Source: Bdellovibrio sp. SKB1291214
GTDB lineage: Bacteria > Bdellovibrionota > Bdellovibrionia > Bdellovibrionales > Bdellovibrionaceae
Reading direction: 5' to 3'
DNA: 64,000 bases
NCBI RefSeq assembly: GCF_002209355.2
Contig: NZ_CP106855.1
Location: 992,001-1,056,000 of the forward strand
The notes under the pieces were generated by a model. The model made no database searches and was not told the origin of the DNA. It saw only the letters and a program-made list of their open reading frames with translations. Below are positions 19,128 to 26,984 of this stretch, in pieces (position 1 is the stretch's first letter; each line of letters begins with the position of its first letter). Position numbers and translations under genes: made by a program.

Positions 19128-19985
19128 ATGAGTATCAGAGTTGGAATCTCAGGATGGGTATATCCACCGTGGCGAGGCGTTTTCTATCCGGACGATCTTA
19201 CGATCAAGAAAGAACTTCAGTATGCAAGTCGACAAGTTTCAACGATCGAAATTAATGGTTCTTTCTATTCTAACCAACGCCCCGAAACATACACGCGGTG
19301 GTACAAAGAGACTCCCGATGATTTTTGCTTTTCGGTTAAAGGATCACGCTTTATCACGCACATTTTGAGACTCAAGAACTGTGAAAGAGCTCTAGAAAAC
19401 TTTTTCGGATCGGGAGTTCTTAATCTGCAACAAAAGTTGGGGGTATTTCTATGGCAGATACCGCCGAATCTTGTCTTTGACCCTGAGGTTATCGAAAAAT
19501 TCTTCCAGCTTTTACCTAAAACATTCGCAGAAGCCACCAAAATGGCAGATCGCTCGGAACGTTATGATAAGCATTATTCAGATCGTATCAGACGCTCAAA
19601 GCAAAAACTTCGCCATTGCCTCGAGGTTCGTCATCACAGCTTCGAGAATCCTGAATTTATCGCACTGCTTAGAAAGTATAATATCGCCTTAGTGTTCGCG
19701 GACACCGCTGGCAAGTGGCCCTACATGGAAGACGTCACTGCCGATTTTGTCTATGTAAGACTTCACGGAGACGAGGAATTTTATGTCAGCGGATATTCAC
19801 CAGAATCTTTGAGATGGTGGGCGGCAAGAATCGACAAATGGACAAAAGGAAAACAACCTGCAGATGCGTTAACCATCACTGAAGAGAAAATAAAAGCCCT
19901 ACCTCGCGATGTTTATATTTACTTTGATAATGATCTTAAAGTGAAAGCACCTTTTGATGCCAAAAGCTTAATTCAGATGTTATAG
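19128..19985 (+). CDS. DUF72 (YecE-like) family protein
   Basis: 285 residues, the normal length for DUF72, a TIM-barrel-like family of unknown function. The hallmark N-terminus is present (RVGISGWVYPPWRGVFYP), followed by STIEINGSFYSNQRPETYTRW and the later DFVYVRLHGDEEFYVSGYSPE, which hold the conserved pocket residues, and the end has IYFDNDLKVKAPFDA. Cytoplasmic. GAGGGACCT precedes the ATG. Its last six bases overlap the convergent flavin reductase gene. Confidence 0.92.
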   Translation: MSIRVGISGWVYPPWRGVFYPDDLTIKKELQYASRQVSTIEINGSFYSNQRPETYTRWYKETPDDFCFSVKGSRFITHILRLKNCERALENFFGSGVLNLQQKLGVFLWQIPPNLVFDPEVIEKFFQLLPKTFAEATKMADRSERYDKHYSDRIRRSKQKLRHCLEVRHHSFENPEFIALLRKYNIALVFADTAGKWPYMEDVTADFVYVRLHGDEEFYVSGYSPESLRWWAARIDKWTKGKQPADALTITEEKIKALPRDVYIYFDNDLKVKAPFDAKSLIQML

Positions 19986-20537
19986 ATATTCGGGCTTAAA
20001 TAAACTCTTCCGGCTAACATGTTTACCCGAGGTCATAAAGACACCATCCCCAGTATAATGGAAAGTCTTAGGATATTTTGGTGTTGTGGGTGCGTGAGCT
20101 TTGACAACCTCGAAAATAAAGAAATTATACGAGTTAAAAAGTTTTGTTTCGACGAGCTTGCATTCCAAGTTTGCAAAGCACTCCCTGATCAGCGGAGCAT
20201 CAACGGCATCCGCTTTTTCCGGGGTCAGATTGAATTCGGAAAATTTATTAACATCTTTGCCACTGCAATTGCCAATACGAACTGCTATATTCAACAACTC
20301 CACCGTAGGAATGTTGATCACACATTCTTTGCTTTTTCGAATCAGCTCGAAGCTGTGATTAGCTTGTGTAATCATGCATCCCACCAAAGAGGGTGAAAAC
20401 TCCAAAACGGTATGCCATCCCATTGCCATGATGTCAGTCTCGCCCTTGAATTGAGAACTCACCAAAGCTATGGGGCCCGGCTCTAAGAAGCGACGAACCT
20501 TCTCAACCGGAAAGTTTTTCTTTTTATAAACTTTCAT
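19980..20537 (-). CDS. Flavin reductase-like FMN-binding protein
   Basis: 185 residues of the flavin reductase-like domain family. The N-terminal block GPIALVSSQFKGETDIMAMGWHTVLEFSPSLVG binds FMN, and ECVINIPTVELL and LECKLVET are further family segments. It lies 17 bases downstream of the pterin dehydratase gene on the same strand, so the two are probably one operon. It may supply reduced flavin or act on a small aromatic substrate. There is no monooxygenase partner in the window. Confidence 0.85.
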   Translation of the reverse strand: MKVYKKKNFPVEKVRRFLEPGPIALVSSQFKGETDIMAMGWHTVLEFSPSLVGCMITQANHSFELIRKSKECVINIPTVELLNIAVRIGNCSGKDVNKFSEFNLTPEKADAVDAPLIRECFANLECKLVETKLFNSYNFFIFEVVKAHAPTTPKYPKTFHYTGDGVFMTSGKHVSRKSLFKPEYL

Positions 20538-20554
20538 GACCGTCGCCTCGCGGA

Positions 20555-20905
20555 TTAATGTGCTACTGGTGCAAAATTGTGAGATGCCATTGCGTCAATT
20601 TTAGCCGCGCAGATAAAATCGTTTTCAGAAATCCCACCCACCGAATGTGTATTGAACATGACCACACACCGCTTGAAGGAAATTAAAAGATCCGGGTGAT
20701 GATTTTCAGCGTTAACGACAAAGGCCACAGCGTTCGCAAAAGCCATCGTCTCGTAGTAATCTTTGAACGAATAGGCTTTAACGATATGGTTGTCTTCATA
20801 AGACCAACCCTTCATCGCAGCTAAGTATTCCTCAATCTCAGTACCGGTAAGGCCTTTTTTTACGTTGCGTGTCTTCTTCTTCAGAAGTTCTGCTGAATCG
20901 ATCAT
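20555..20905 (-). CDS. phhB: Pterin-4a-carbinolamine dehydratase
   Basis: 116 residues with the family signature ENHHPDLLISF, holding the catalytic His pair, and a later THSVGGISENDFICAAKID segment. The enzyme dehydrates 4a-hydroxytetrahydrobiopterin during cofactor recycling for aromatic amino acid hydroxylases. No phenylalanine hydroxylase gene is in view. AGGAGG lies five bases before the ATG at 20905; a GTG just upstream is too close to that site. It is probably co-transcribed with the flavin reductase. Confidence 0.92.
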   Translation of the reverse strand: MIDSAELLKKKTRNVKKGLTGTEIEEYLAAMKGWSYEDNHIVKAYSFKDYYETMAFANAVAFVVNAENHHPDLLISFKRCVVMFNTHSVGGISENDFICAAKIDAMASHNFAPVAH

Positions 20906-21031
20906 CACTACCTCCTGTCCCCAATATTAGATTAAGAAAGAGTAATAAATAAAGAGTTCCCTGTGGACTTTGTCTTGACACATATTTTTTGGGGAATAGA
21001 TTTTTAGAATCACATAATAAAAGGAAAAAAC

Positions 21032-21466
21032 ATGTCAACGAACGTCCATATCGTATTTCCAATGTGCGCAATGTTTTTGCTAGTAGTAATTGTTTTAGGT
21101 GTCATGTTTTTCGGTAGAGTCAAAGCTGTACGCGCAGGTTCTATCAAAATTGGCTACTTTCGTACCCTCCAAGGCGCAGAACCTGCAGAGTCCATCCAGG
21201 CGGCCCGACACTTTATCAACTTATTCGAAGCCCCTGTTCTGTTTTATGTCGCATGTATTTTGGGATTGATCTTGCCCGTTCAAGCCGTTGGGTTTGTGAT
21301 TTTAGCCTGGGCTTATGTGGCAGCGCGCGCACTCCACGCATTCATTCATATCGGCAAAAATGATGTATTTAAACGAATGCGTGCGTATGGACTCAGCTGG
21401 TTGATACTTTTAGGGATGTGGCTCATGATCTTTTGGAAAGCGATCAGTATTGCCACAATTTCTTAA
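21032..21466 (+). CDS. MAPEG-family membrane protein
   Basis: 144 residues with four membrane helices. It shows the MAPEG pattern, a loop with RAGSIKIGYFRTLQGAEP after helix 1 and AARHFINLFEAPVLFY in helix 2, where Arg, Asn and Glu are the conserved glutathione-binding positions. Later segments are AWAYVAARALHAFIHIGKNDVFKRMRAYG. Bacterial members are membrane glutathione transferase or peroxidase relatives. It is a single gene, convergent with flagellin by four bases. An AAAGGAAAA site lies upstream. Confidence 0.88.
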   Translation: MSTNVHIVFPMCAMFLLVVIVLGVMFFGRVKAVRAGSIKIGYFRTLQGAEPAESIQAARHFINLFEAPVLFYVACILGLILPVQAVGFVILAWAYVAARALHAFIHIGKNDVFKRMRAYGLSWLILLGMWLMIFWKAISIATIS

Positions 21467-22296
21467 CCGATCAGTTTCAATGCCAACTGTGCGGATTGAT
21501 TTGCTTGCCCCAGAATAGAAGTTCCGGCCTGCAGTAAAATATTATTTCTAACCATCTCACTGGATGCGGCAGCAACATCAGTGTCTCTAATACGGCTGTT
21601 AGCAGCAGAAAGATTTTCTTGCATCACACCTAAATTGTCAGATGTGGATGTCAAACGATTCTGCAAAGCCCCCATATAAGCGCGAGTGCCATTGACCGAA
21701 GTTTGTGCCTCATCAAGTTTTGTTAAAGCTTGTTGAGCTGCTTCTTTGGTATCATATGATAGCCCATCTAAGCCCAGCGCACTTAGAGTGATGTTACTTT
21801 GACCAGCCTCAAAAGAAATACGGTCAGCAAATGAGTCATTATGTATACCCACTTGGAAATCAAAAGTGGGGGTCGTACCATCCAGAAGCTTTGTAGTACC
21901 CCACTGAGTCGTTTTAGCGATACGTTGAATTTCATCACGCAGTTGATGAACTTCTTTATTCAACATGCCACGTTCTTTTTCACCGATAGTGTCTGAGGCC
22001 GCTTGGATACCCAGCTCGCGAAGACGAACGATAATATTACCAACTTCATTCAAACCACCCTCAGCTGTTTGGATCATGGAAATACCATCATTCGCATTTC
22101 TTTGAGCCATAGCTGCAGAACGAATCTGCGCTTTCATGGATTCAGAGATCGCCAATCCGGCAGCATCATCCGCCGCTTTATTAATACGACTTCCCGAAGA
22201 AAGCTTTGCCATCGAATCATTGATAAGTCTTTGTGAACCTACCAGATTACGTTGCGCATTGATTGCAGCCATATTTGTTTGAATTCTCATTCCCAT
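21463..22296 (-). CDS. fliC: Flagellin
   Basis: About 277 residues, a short flagellin with the conserved D0/D1 ends (MRIQTNMAAINAQRNLVGSQ and the C-terminal SAANSRIRDTDVAAASSEM then LLQAGTSILGQANQSAQLALKLI) and almost no variable D2/D3. It polymerises into the filament after export by the flagellar type III system. Start codons at 22296 (MGMR) and 22290 (MRIQ) both fit: GGAG or AAGGA lie at suitable distances. The upstream in-frame ATG at 22347 is not typical for flagellins. A weak sigma-28-like CGATAG with TTAA lies near 22352-22380. No other flagellar gene adjoins it. Confidence 0.95.
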   Translation of the reverse strand: MGMRIQTNMAAINAQRNLVGSQRLINDSMAKLSSGSRINKAADDAAGLAISESMKAQIRSAAMAQRNANDGISMIQTAEGGLNEVGNIIVRLRELGIQAASDTIGEKERGMLNKEVHQLRDEIQRIAKTTQWGTTKLLDGTTPTFDFQVGIHNDSFADRISFEAGQSNITLSALGLDGLSYDTKEAAQQALTKLDEAQTSVNGTRAYMGALQNRLTSTSDNLGVMQENLSAANSRIRDTDVAAASSEMVRNNILLQAGTSILGQANQSAQLALKLIG

Positions 22297-22419
22297 ATCC
22301 TTTGTCTCCGCCGACATATTCTTCGGGAAACAAAGAAAGGACTTCACGAGACTATCGTTTTAGTTTTTTTGTTGTATTAAGATCTAATCTGAAGACCTGT
22401 AACGACGTGAAACAGTGAT

Positions 22420-23442
22420 TTATTTCTCCTGTGTCACTCCGAGATATGCAGCTTTAACCTGAGGATTAGTTAATAATTCTCTCGCATTTCCCTCAAGACG
22501 AATCACTCCTTGCTCCAAAACATAGCCGCGATCAGCCACCTGTAAGGCGCGAAATGCTAACTGTTCAACTAACAAGATGCTGGTGTTGCCCGCCTCTTTA
22601 ATTTTTTTAATGACCGAAAACATTTCATCAATAATCACCGGCGCCAATCCCATAGAGGGTTCATCCAACATAAGGATTTTGGGCTTCAGCATTAAAGCAC
22701 GGCCGATAGCAAGCATCTGCTGTTCTCCACCCGATAAAGTCCCAGCCAACTGACTATTGCGTTCTTTCAAGCGGGGGAAAATACCATAAACTTCTTCAAT
22801 AGTTTTTTCGATGTCAGCCTTCTTCTCAGTCTTTGTTCTTAAAAAGGCACCCAATACCAAATTGTCGTGAACACTTTGTTGAGCAAATATGCGACGGGCT
22901 TCCGGGCAGTGTGCTAGACCAAAGGCTACGCGTTTGTGCGCTGGTATTTTGTTGGCAAGCTTCCCCTCTATGTAAACGTCGCCAGATGCCGGTTCCACCA
23001 ATCCTGAAATTGTTCGCAGCAGTGATATATGGTGCTCAATAAGAAGAATCGCCAATCCCGCCTCTTTCACTTTGCGAATGATGGAATTAAACTCCTGAAT
23101 TTCACCAGACGTTAAACCCGCTGCCGGCTCATCAAGCAATAAAATTTTCGGCTGTAGAGCCAAGGCACGGGCAATTTCCAATCGTCTTGCTTGACCGTAA
23201 GCCTCCAAGCTTAAGTGCTCGTTCACGATCACTCGCGATTGAATGTCATCATTCGCCGCAGTTCTAAAAACATACTTCTCAGGATTATTTTGAAATAACT
23301 CGTTTACTTTCGCACCGGCGCTCACGTTGATATTCATGGGAACTTTTTTACTATTAGAATATTGAGTACTGGCATCTGCTGCACCGGTATTAATCGGTCC
23401 TAAGACTGCCACTACTTTCTCTTTATCCAGGAACTCGAGCAT
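22420..23442 (-). pseudogene. Fused remnant of liv operon: LivJ middle + LivG tail + LivF tail
   Basis: A 340-codon open frame made of three pieces. Residues 1-75 continue a branched-chain amino acid binding protein (KEKVVAVLGPINTGAADAST, then YVFRTAANDDIQSRVIVNE). Residues about 80-140 are the back half of a LivG ATPase (YGQARRLEIARALALQ, LLLDEPAAGLT, ILLIEHH). Residues about 141-340 are a LivF ATPase lacking its start (RTISGLVEPASGDVYIEG, LSGGEQQMLAIGRAL, LMLDEPSMGLAP, ending YLGV). Neither ATPase part keeps a Walker A loop, and no LivH or LivM remains, so it cannot be a working ATPase. The junctions lie near 23200-23217 and 23013-23024. Confidence 0.88.
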
Positions 23443-23690
23443 AATTTGCCCACCCCGTTCATTCTTGGCTCATCATCTCGGTCCACCATAGAGATTCTTT
23501 TACCCAGGACTCCACCAGCTGCATTGATTTCGTCGATAGCAACTTGAACGCCATTGCGCATGGAAATACCCATGGGCGCACTGCCCCCGGTGAACGGTCC
23601 ATAGACGCCAACCTTGATGTCATCTGATTTTTTAGTACATCCAGTAAATGCCATGGCTAGCACAAGCAGTGCAACCTTCGGAAGTCTCAT
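23412..23690 (-). pseudogene. 5' fragment of branched-chain amino acid binding lipoprotein (LivJ-like), frameshifted
   Basis: 92 codons: a lipoprotein signal with lipobox FTGC, then DIKVGVYGPFTGGSAPMGISMRNG and VAIDEINAAGGVLGKRISMV, the N-terminus of an ABC amino acid binding protein. After DDE the frame is lost. The +1 frame of the same bases reads on as AKNERGGQIMLEFLDKEKVVAV, which is exactly what the family has next. Restoring one G near 23467-23471 would rejoin the two frames. The downstream fused frame therefore belongs to the same ancestral gene. An AGGATACTTATG-type site is still present. Confidence 0.88.
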
Positions 23691-23958
23691 AAGTATCCTC
23701 CCACATTTAAAAAAATTCTTTGGGCGCCGTAACTTAAAGTCAAGGCAGCCACTTGTTTACGGAAGTTTGTGTCTGCAAGTACACTTGGATTTCACATCTG
23801 TGACTCGAACGGCGACAGTTTAAAACTTAACAAAGATGAGTGGAGCCGCGTCTAGGTCAAGGACGATCTAAGTATGATGCTCCATAATATTCATTGCGAT
23901 TCAACACGGTTTGTTCAAAAATTTGTAAAGTCTAAAATCACATCAAGGAGTAATAGAC

Positions 23959-24591
23959 ATGATGAAGACGTTTCTAACAGCAATGGTTTTGGTATTCGCA
24001 GTAACTGGTGCCCAGGCAAAATCAAAAGGTAAAGCAGCAAAAGCTGACGCAACTAAAACTGAATCTTATAAAGTCGATACTAAAGAAAGTACTGTCGCTT
24101 GGAAAGGAACTAAAAAAGCTGGTTCCGCTCACAACGGCAACATCTCAGTTAAAGACGGTGAAGTCCAAGTAGATAGCAAAGGTCAAATCACTTCAGGTCA
24201 AATCAACATCGACATGGCTACAATCACAAATGAAGATGTTAAAGACGCTGAATACAACAAAAAGCTTGTTGGTCACTTGGCTAGCAACGATTTCTTCGAC
24301 ATTGCAAAATACCCGACAAGCTCTTTCAAAGTTCTTAGCGTTACTCCAGCAGCTAATGGCCAAGTAACAGTTAAAGGTGAATTGACGATGATCGGTAAAA
24401 CGAACCCAATCGAGTTCCCTGCAAAAGTAACGGTTGATAAAGGCGTAGCTACTGCTGAAGCAACTGTTAAAGTTGACCGCACTAAATGGGGTCTTAAATA
24501 CGGTTCGGGCAACTTCTTCAAAGAGTTGACGGCAGATAAAGTAATCAATGACGAATTCGAAATGAATTTGAAGTTGGTAGCGAAGAAGTAA
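23959..24591 (+). CDS. YceI-family periplasmic protein
   Basis: 210 residues with a signal peptide (MKTFLTAMVLVFAVTGAQA), a Lys-rich spacer, and a YceI lipocalin-like barrel from about residue 35. Family blocks are KESTVAWKGTKKAGSAHNGNI, LASNDFFDIAKYPTSSFK and GELTMIGKTNPIEFP, ending with WGLKYGSG and INDEFEMNLKL. YceI proteins bind isoprenoid-type lipids in the periplasm. AAGGAG precedes two adjacent ATG codons; the first is used here. A clear terminator follows. Confidence 0.93.
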   Translation: MMKTFLTAMVLVFAVTGAQAKSKGKAAKADATKTESYKVDTKESTVAWKGTKKAGSAHNGNISVKDGEVQVDSKGQITSGQINIDMATITNEDVKDAEYNKKLVGHLASNDFFDIAKYPTSSFKVLSVTPAANGQVTVKGELTMIGKTNPIEFPAKVTVDKGVATAEATVKVDRTKWGLKYGSGNFFKELTADKVINDEFEMNLKLVAKK

Positions 24592-24617
24592 TTTCTTTCT
24601 ACAAATTCATGTAATGA

Positions 24618-24645
24618 AAGGCGTGGAGATATCCGCGCCTTTTTT
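24618..24645 (+). terminator. Intrinsic terminator after yceI-like gene
   Basis: AAGGCGTGGA pairs with TCCGCGCCTT (ten pairs, one wobble) around a GATA loop, followed by a T-run. Confidence 0.88.
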
Positions 24646-24716
24646 ATATCCAACTCTTAATGCTTTAATTCATTTCTCTCATCGCCTCCCCCGTTTTCTT
24701 TTGCTAGGTTCGGGCG

Positions 24717-25634
24717 ATGAAAAAATTTAGCTTTCTCCTAACGACAGCTCTGCTTATCGGGTCTTCGTCCTTTGCGCAAAGAACGGTTTCAGATTCGTTG
24801 GTATCCGATCTTCCTTGCGACAAGGTAACCGCCAACGAAATCTATCGACGTATGTCTCAGAACCAGTTTTCAAGCAGCTATCACATCCCTTTAACCAATT
24901 GGGGTGTCGAAGCGAAAAACGGACTTTATGAACTGGGTGTTTGTTGGTCGCTCTCGCGTGCTCAGCGCCTTTTATTTTATCTGAATCGATGGAACGAAAC
25001 TTCAACTGTTCGTGGTCCACAGACCCTTCAGGTTTTAAACATGCTTCGAGGGGATCCAACATATCCCGTCATCCTAAATTCAGAGACCTATCCTCGCACT
25101 GATTTAGGCATGCTTGGAAATTTAATGGATGGAGTGAGTTTTGAAAGAGGCGGTAAAAATTTGCATCGCAACTTCCGCTCGGAGATAGAAAAGTACCAAC
25201 TCGCGCGCTTTCACAAACTAGGAAAGAATCTAAAGTATCTAATTGGAAATGGAACTCGCAGCAAAACGAACAATCGCCAAACCAAAGATCAACTGGTGGG
25301 GAACCTACAAATTAATAAGTTAACAATGCTTATTGTAAGAGCGAACCGCATGGCCCAGCACGTGGTACTTGCCAAAAGATTTGAACGTCTCTCAAATGGT
25401 GATATTAATTTTTATGTCTACGATTCAAATCATCCTGGCGAAGACAATGTTCTTACCTATAACAAAGCGGATTCCCGGTTCTATTCGCCGGGCATTGTCT
25501 ATGGAGTGGTTCCCGCTAAAGACCTCAATGACTCCTTAGGAGTATATATAGTCGACGAACAAGAGCGCGATCCCGTCGAGAAGGTATTGGTCCGTTACTA
25601 TAGTTCTTTGTGTAGTTCTTTAAATAAGCCGTAA
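24717..25634 (+). CDS. Secreted protein with papain/C39-like Cys-His-Asp pattern
   Basis: 305 residues with a signal peptide (MKKFSFLLTTALLIGSSSFAQ). I know no close family, but three motifs fall in the order of papain-fold enzymes. ELGVCWSLSRAQ has Cys 76 at the start of a helix, MAQHVVLAKRF has His 215 starting a strand, and NFYVYDSNHPGED has Asp 236 / Asn 238. The YDxNxP element is common in C39-like and other papain-like peptidases. This makes an exported cysteine protease or transferase plausible, but it is inference. A terminator follows at 25665. Confidence 0.6.
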   Translation: MKKFSFLLTTALLIGSSSFAQRTVSDSLVSDLPCDKVTANEIYRRMSQNQFSSSYHIPLTNWGVEAKNGLYELGVCWSLSRAQRLLFYLNRWNETSTVRGPQTLQVLNMLRGDPTYPVILNSETYPRTDLGMLGNLMDGVSFERGGKNLHRNFRSEIEKYQLARFHKLGKNLKYLIGNGTRSKTNNRQTKDQLVGNLQINKLTMLIVRANRMAQHVVLAKRFERLSNGDINFYVYDSNHPGEDNVLTYNKADSRFYSPGIVYGVVPAKDLNDSLGVYIVDEQERDPVEKVLVRYYSSLCSSLNKP

Positions 25635-25664
25635 TGGGACGTCTAGCGTCCTGTGTACTCGTGC

Positions 25665-25699
25665 AAAAAGGCAATTGATTGATCACAAATTGCCTTTTT
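25665..25699 (+). terminator. Intrinsic terminator, bidirectional type
   Basis: AAAAAGGCAATT (25665-25676) pairs perfectly with AATTGCCTTTTT (25688-25699) around an 11-base loop. It lies 30 bases after the secreted protein gene. Confidence 0.88.
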
Positions 25700-25772
25700 A
25701 TTCGTCCCAAAAATTTGACGATCTTCCTTTCAGGTTCATACTGGAGCTGCCATAAAAAAGGAGATTATAACT

Positions 25773-26879
25773 ATGAAAAAGCTCATTATAGCCGCCATAC
25801 TTTGCACAGGGGCTTTTGCCCAAGCACAAGAACAATCAGCAACAACAAGTACCCTAACATTTGGGCGTGAGGCCACTGAAGCAGCACCTCGCGGTGTCCT
25901 TCCATTCATCGGATTGGGCGGTGGTTATACAGGTTATGACCAAAGCGACGTCCAAGACGTCGAAGGGACTCCCTCAACAATTAAATTGTTGGGTTCGTGG
26001 TACTTGGAAAGTCCATGGGTATTCGATGTGGGTTACGGTGTGAACAACCAACAATTCTCTCACTCGACGGCTCTGGATACAGGCAGTTCTGATGGCGCGG
26101 TTGAGCTCGCAGCTCGTTATCGCACAGACAATCGCTGGCAAATCGGTGTGATTGCCAATCAATTCTTCAATCAAGGCGCTAACTACGCTTCATCACAAGC
26201 TGATGCTCAATTCGCAGGTTTGCAAGTGTTGAAAGAGTTCAATATGTCTCCTGCATGGCTCGCACGTCTGGGGGCTCGTGCCATGAGCGAAACAAGCAAC
26301 ACTGGTAACTTAGTTATGATGTATCTGGTGGACTTGCAAATCGGTTGGAATCCGAACGCTTATAAAACATCAGTTAGATCAACTGCATCCGAAGAAACAA
26401 TGGTTCAGGATGAAGAGTTTGTCGCTGATGAAGATGTAGCTGCTCCTGCTCGTCCGGTGGCGCAAGCACAACCAGAGCCAATTTTGAATGATGTGGCGAT
26501 GTCGAGCCTTATTGCCGGCAATCAATCCATCACTTTCAATACATCTCAGGTAGCACTATCAAACACCGACCAACAAAAAATGCAAAGATTGGCTCAAGCC
26601 CTAGATGAGCATTCTGATCTATATGAACGTGTTGAGGTGCGTGGTTACACAGACTCTTCAGGTTCTCCACAACTCAATGAACGACTCTCACAACGTCGCG
26701 CAGACACAGTGGCAAGCGCCCTTGAAAGATATGGTCTGGATTCTTCAAAAATTTCAGCGGTAGGTAAAGGCTCTGAAGACTCTTTGGGAAGCAAAAATGC
26801 GGACCGCAGAGCTGAGCTTGTATTTATCGGTGTGAAAGATGAAGAAGCACTTCGCAGTGCCCTTTCATCGATCGAATAG
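25773..26879 (+). CDS. OmpA-family outer membrane protein with peptidoglycan-binding domain
   Basis: 368 residues: a signal peptide (MKKLIIAAILCTGAFAQAQ), an N-terminal beta-barrel of about 170 residues (PFIGLGGGYTGYDQSDV, WVFDVGYGVNNQQF), an acidic Pro/Ala linker (EDVAAPARPVAQAQPEP), and an OmpA C-terminal domain with FNTSQVALSN, VEVRGYTDSSGSPQLNERLSQRRADTVASAL and ADRRAELVF. The Asp and Arg residues in these blocks bind diaminopimelate of peptidoglycan. It should tie the outer membrane to the wall. AAGGAG lies upstream of the ATG. Confidence 0.93.
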   Translation: MKKLIIAAILCTGAFAQAQEQSATTSTLTFGREATEAAPRGVLPFIGLGGGYTGYDQSDVQDVEGTPSTIKLLGSWYLESPWVFDVGYGVNNQQFSHSTALDTGSSDGAVELAARYRTDNRWQIGVIANQFFNQGANYASSQADAQFAGLQVLKEFNMSPAWLARLGARAMSETSNTGNLVMMYLVDLQIGWNPNAYKTSVRSTASEETMVQDEEFVADEDVAAPARPVAQAQPEPILNDVAMSSLIAGNQSITFNTSQVALSNTDQQKMQRLAQALDEHSDLYERVEVRGYTDSSGSPQLNERLSQRRADTVASALERYGLDSSKISAVGKGSEDSLGSKNADRRAELVFIGVKDEEALRSALSSIE

Positions 26880-26939
26880 TTAGTCTAATATAAAGAACTA
26901 ACTAGAGCTGCTTCAGTAAGACGTAGTAGCATAAAGAGT

Positions 26940-26975
26940 GCAGCTTTCTTAACCCAGCGGGGACAAGAAGGCTGC
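26940..26975 (+). terminator. Terminator-like hairpin after the OmpA-type gene
   Basis: GCAGCTTTCTT (26940-26950) pairs with AAGAAGGCTGC (26965-26975) with one wobble, an 11-pair stem and 14-base loop, followed by ATTTCATTTTT. It sits between convergent genes. Confidence 0.65.
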
Positions 26976-26984
26976 ATTTCATTT

